This document shows positions 63,410 through 64,000 of a stretch of 64,000 bases of DNA, piece after piece. The DNA is from Scylla paramamosain (Eukaryota > Arthropoda > Malacostraca > Decapoda > Portunidae). The stretch covers positions 7,428,501 through 7,492,500 of the forward strand of contig NC_087158.1 in assembly GCF_035594125.1 (NCBI RefSeq). Direction: 5' to 3'. Below the pieces are notes generated by a model. It did no database searches, was not told where the DNA came from, and saw only the letters and a program-made list of their open reading frames with translations. Numbering within the stretch: position 1 is the stretch's first letter; each line of letters opens with the position of its first letter. A program made the translations under genes and the position numbers.

Positions 63410-64000
63410 GGGGAGCGCCCACCTCCAATTGCATTGAAAATTATTTTTTTCACTTTTTTTTTTTTTTTGGCTTAAATTCATCCCACATGATAGGGGAAAC
63501 GTTTGGTATACAATAATCACGGATCTGACAAGCTTAGCCTTAGGTAGAGAGCGGTTTCCCCACCCCCCCTCTGATTTTCGCCGTGTTGTGGTGGCGTCTC
63601 GATGGCCGCGCGCGACAAGCTGCCATAGAGAGAATTGCTTATTTCTCTGTCAATGGCTTACAATTTGTCCTTCTCTACAGCAAAATCTATGCTGGAAAGA
63701 AAAAAGGAAAAATATATATCCCTTTCCGATGACGCAACTACTTCCATGATACCCCAGGGGTGAGACTATCTAGTCGGTAAAGGCCAAAAATATATAAATA
63801 AATAAATAACTAAATATTCAGCAATACTTTTATGTTTCACTTACATCACTAATCTGATCAAATAAAATCAAAGTACAGGGAAGGGTATAAAAAGGCGATA
63901 AAAGCTATAGGCACCACACGCTGAGCCTTGCAATGTTTCAGCATTGTATAGAAAGCCTCTAATAGCAATGATTTACAAATATAAAAATATATAAATGAAA
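63406..64000. mobile_element. TTAA-target DNA transposon, second copy, cut by the window end
   Basis: TTAA at 63,406-63,409 is followed by the same GGGGAGCGCCCA inverted-repeat end and internal sequence as at 20,685. The right end lies outside the window. It is part of the large duplication, not an independent insertion. Confidence 0.85.

Larger units (their letters stand above)
57493..64000 (+). repeat. Large segmental duplication, copy II (continues past the window)
   Basis: Second copy of the 14,463-21,275 block, including HOR units, the disordered zone, the CR1-like fragment and the first 591 bases of the TTAA element. It is cut by the window end. Confidence 0.85.

Overview
This window is eukaryotic nuclear DNA with no bacterial-type gene structure. 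About 44 kb is AT-rich satellite DNA. The other 20 kb is decayed retrotransposons, simple repeats and one small stretch that may hold exons of a host gene. The mix of non-LTR retrotransposons (a CR1/L2-like element, a Jockey/I-like element with the YADD-type RT motif, and a third whose 3' end carries the TTTACCTAGGTGTAATTTAC tail), a Penelope-like element with a GIY-YIG domain, and very long (TA), (GA) and (CA) tracts suggests an arthropod. A decapod crustacean is my best guess. That is inference from element types, not an identification.

The satellite is built from subunits of about 90-100 bp. Most start near GAGTGTTTTTGA, carry a CAAAACGCTAAAA-type core and a GCATGCAAA box, and end near ACATTACGAGAAACGTGT. 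About twelve distinguishable subunits (called A to L here) recur in fixed order, forming a higher-order repeat (HOR) of about 1.06-1.14 kb. The array runs + from 1 to about 26,124, is interrupted by three short inverted modules (about 1366-1823, 9434-9885, 13754-14230), and flips to - from about 26,125 to 32,397. It resumes + from about 50,702 to 62,104. Two zones (17,031-19,383 and 59,821-62,104) contain diverged subunits without the 1.1 kb order, next to a CR1-like fragment.

About 6.5-6.8 kb is present twice: 14,463-21,275 and 57,493-64,000 (the second copy runs off the window). Each copy holds HOR units, the disordered zone, a CR1-like fragment and, inside that fragment, a non-autonomous DNA transposon with 24 bp terminal inverted repeats and a TTAA target duplication. 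The empty site is supplied by the related CR1-like copy at 35.2 kb.

Between the - and + arms of the satellite lies an 18.3 kb non-satellite island (32,398-50,701). It contains a CR1-like element split by a head-to-head Penelope-like insertion with a 13 bp target duplication (32,577-35,605); a Jockey/I-like LINE fragment on the - strand (36,752-38,373); a second LINE type on the - strand (38,570-39,720); two diverged tRNA-like SINE copies (about 40.9 and 41.4 kb); a longer Jockey/I-like LINE with endonuclease and RT remains (41,500-44,520, - strand); a 108 bp tandem repeat (45.5-45.95 kb); large microsatellites; and three candidate exons of an unrecognised - strand gene (47.5-49.8 kb). I found no intact protein-coding gene, rRNA, confident tRNA gene or CRISPR. 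Nearly all long reading frames in the satellite are by-products of its repeating composition.
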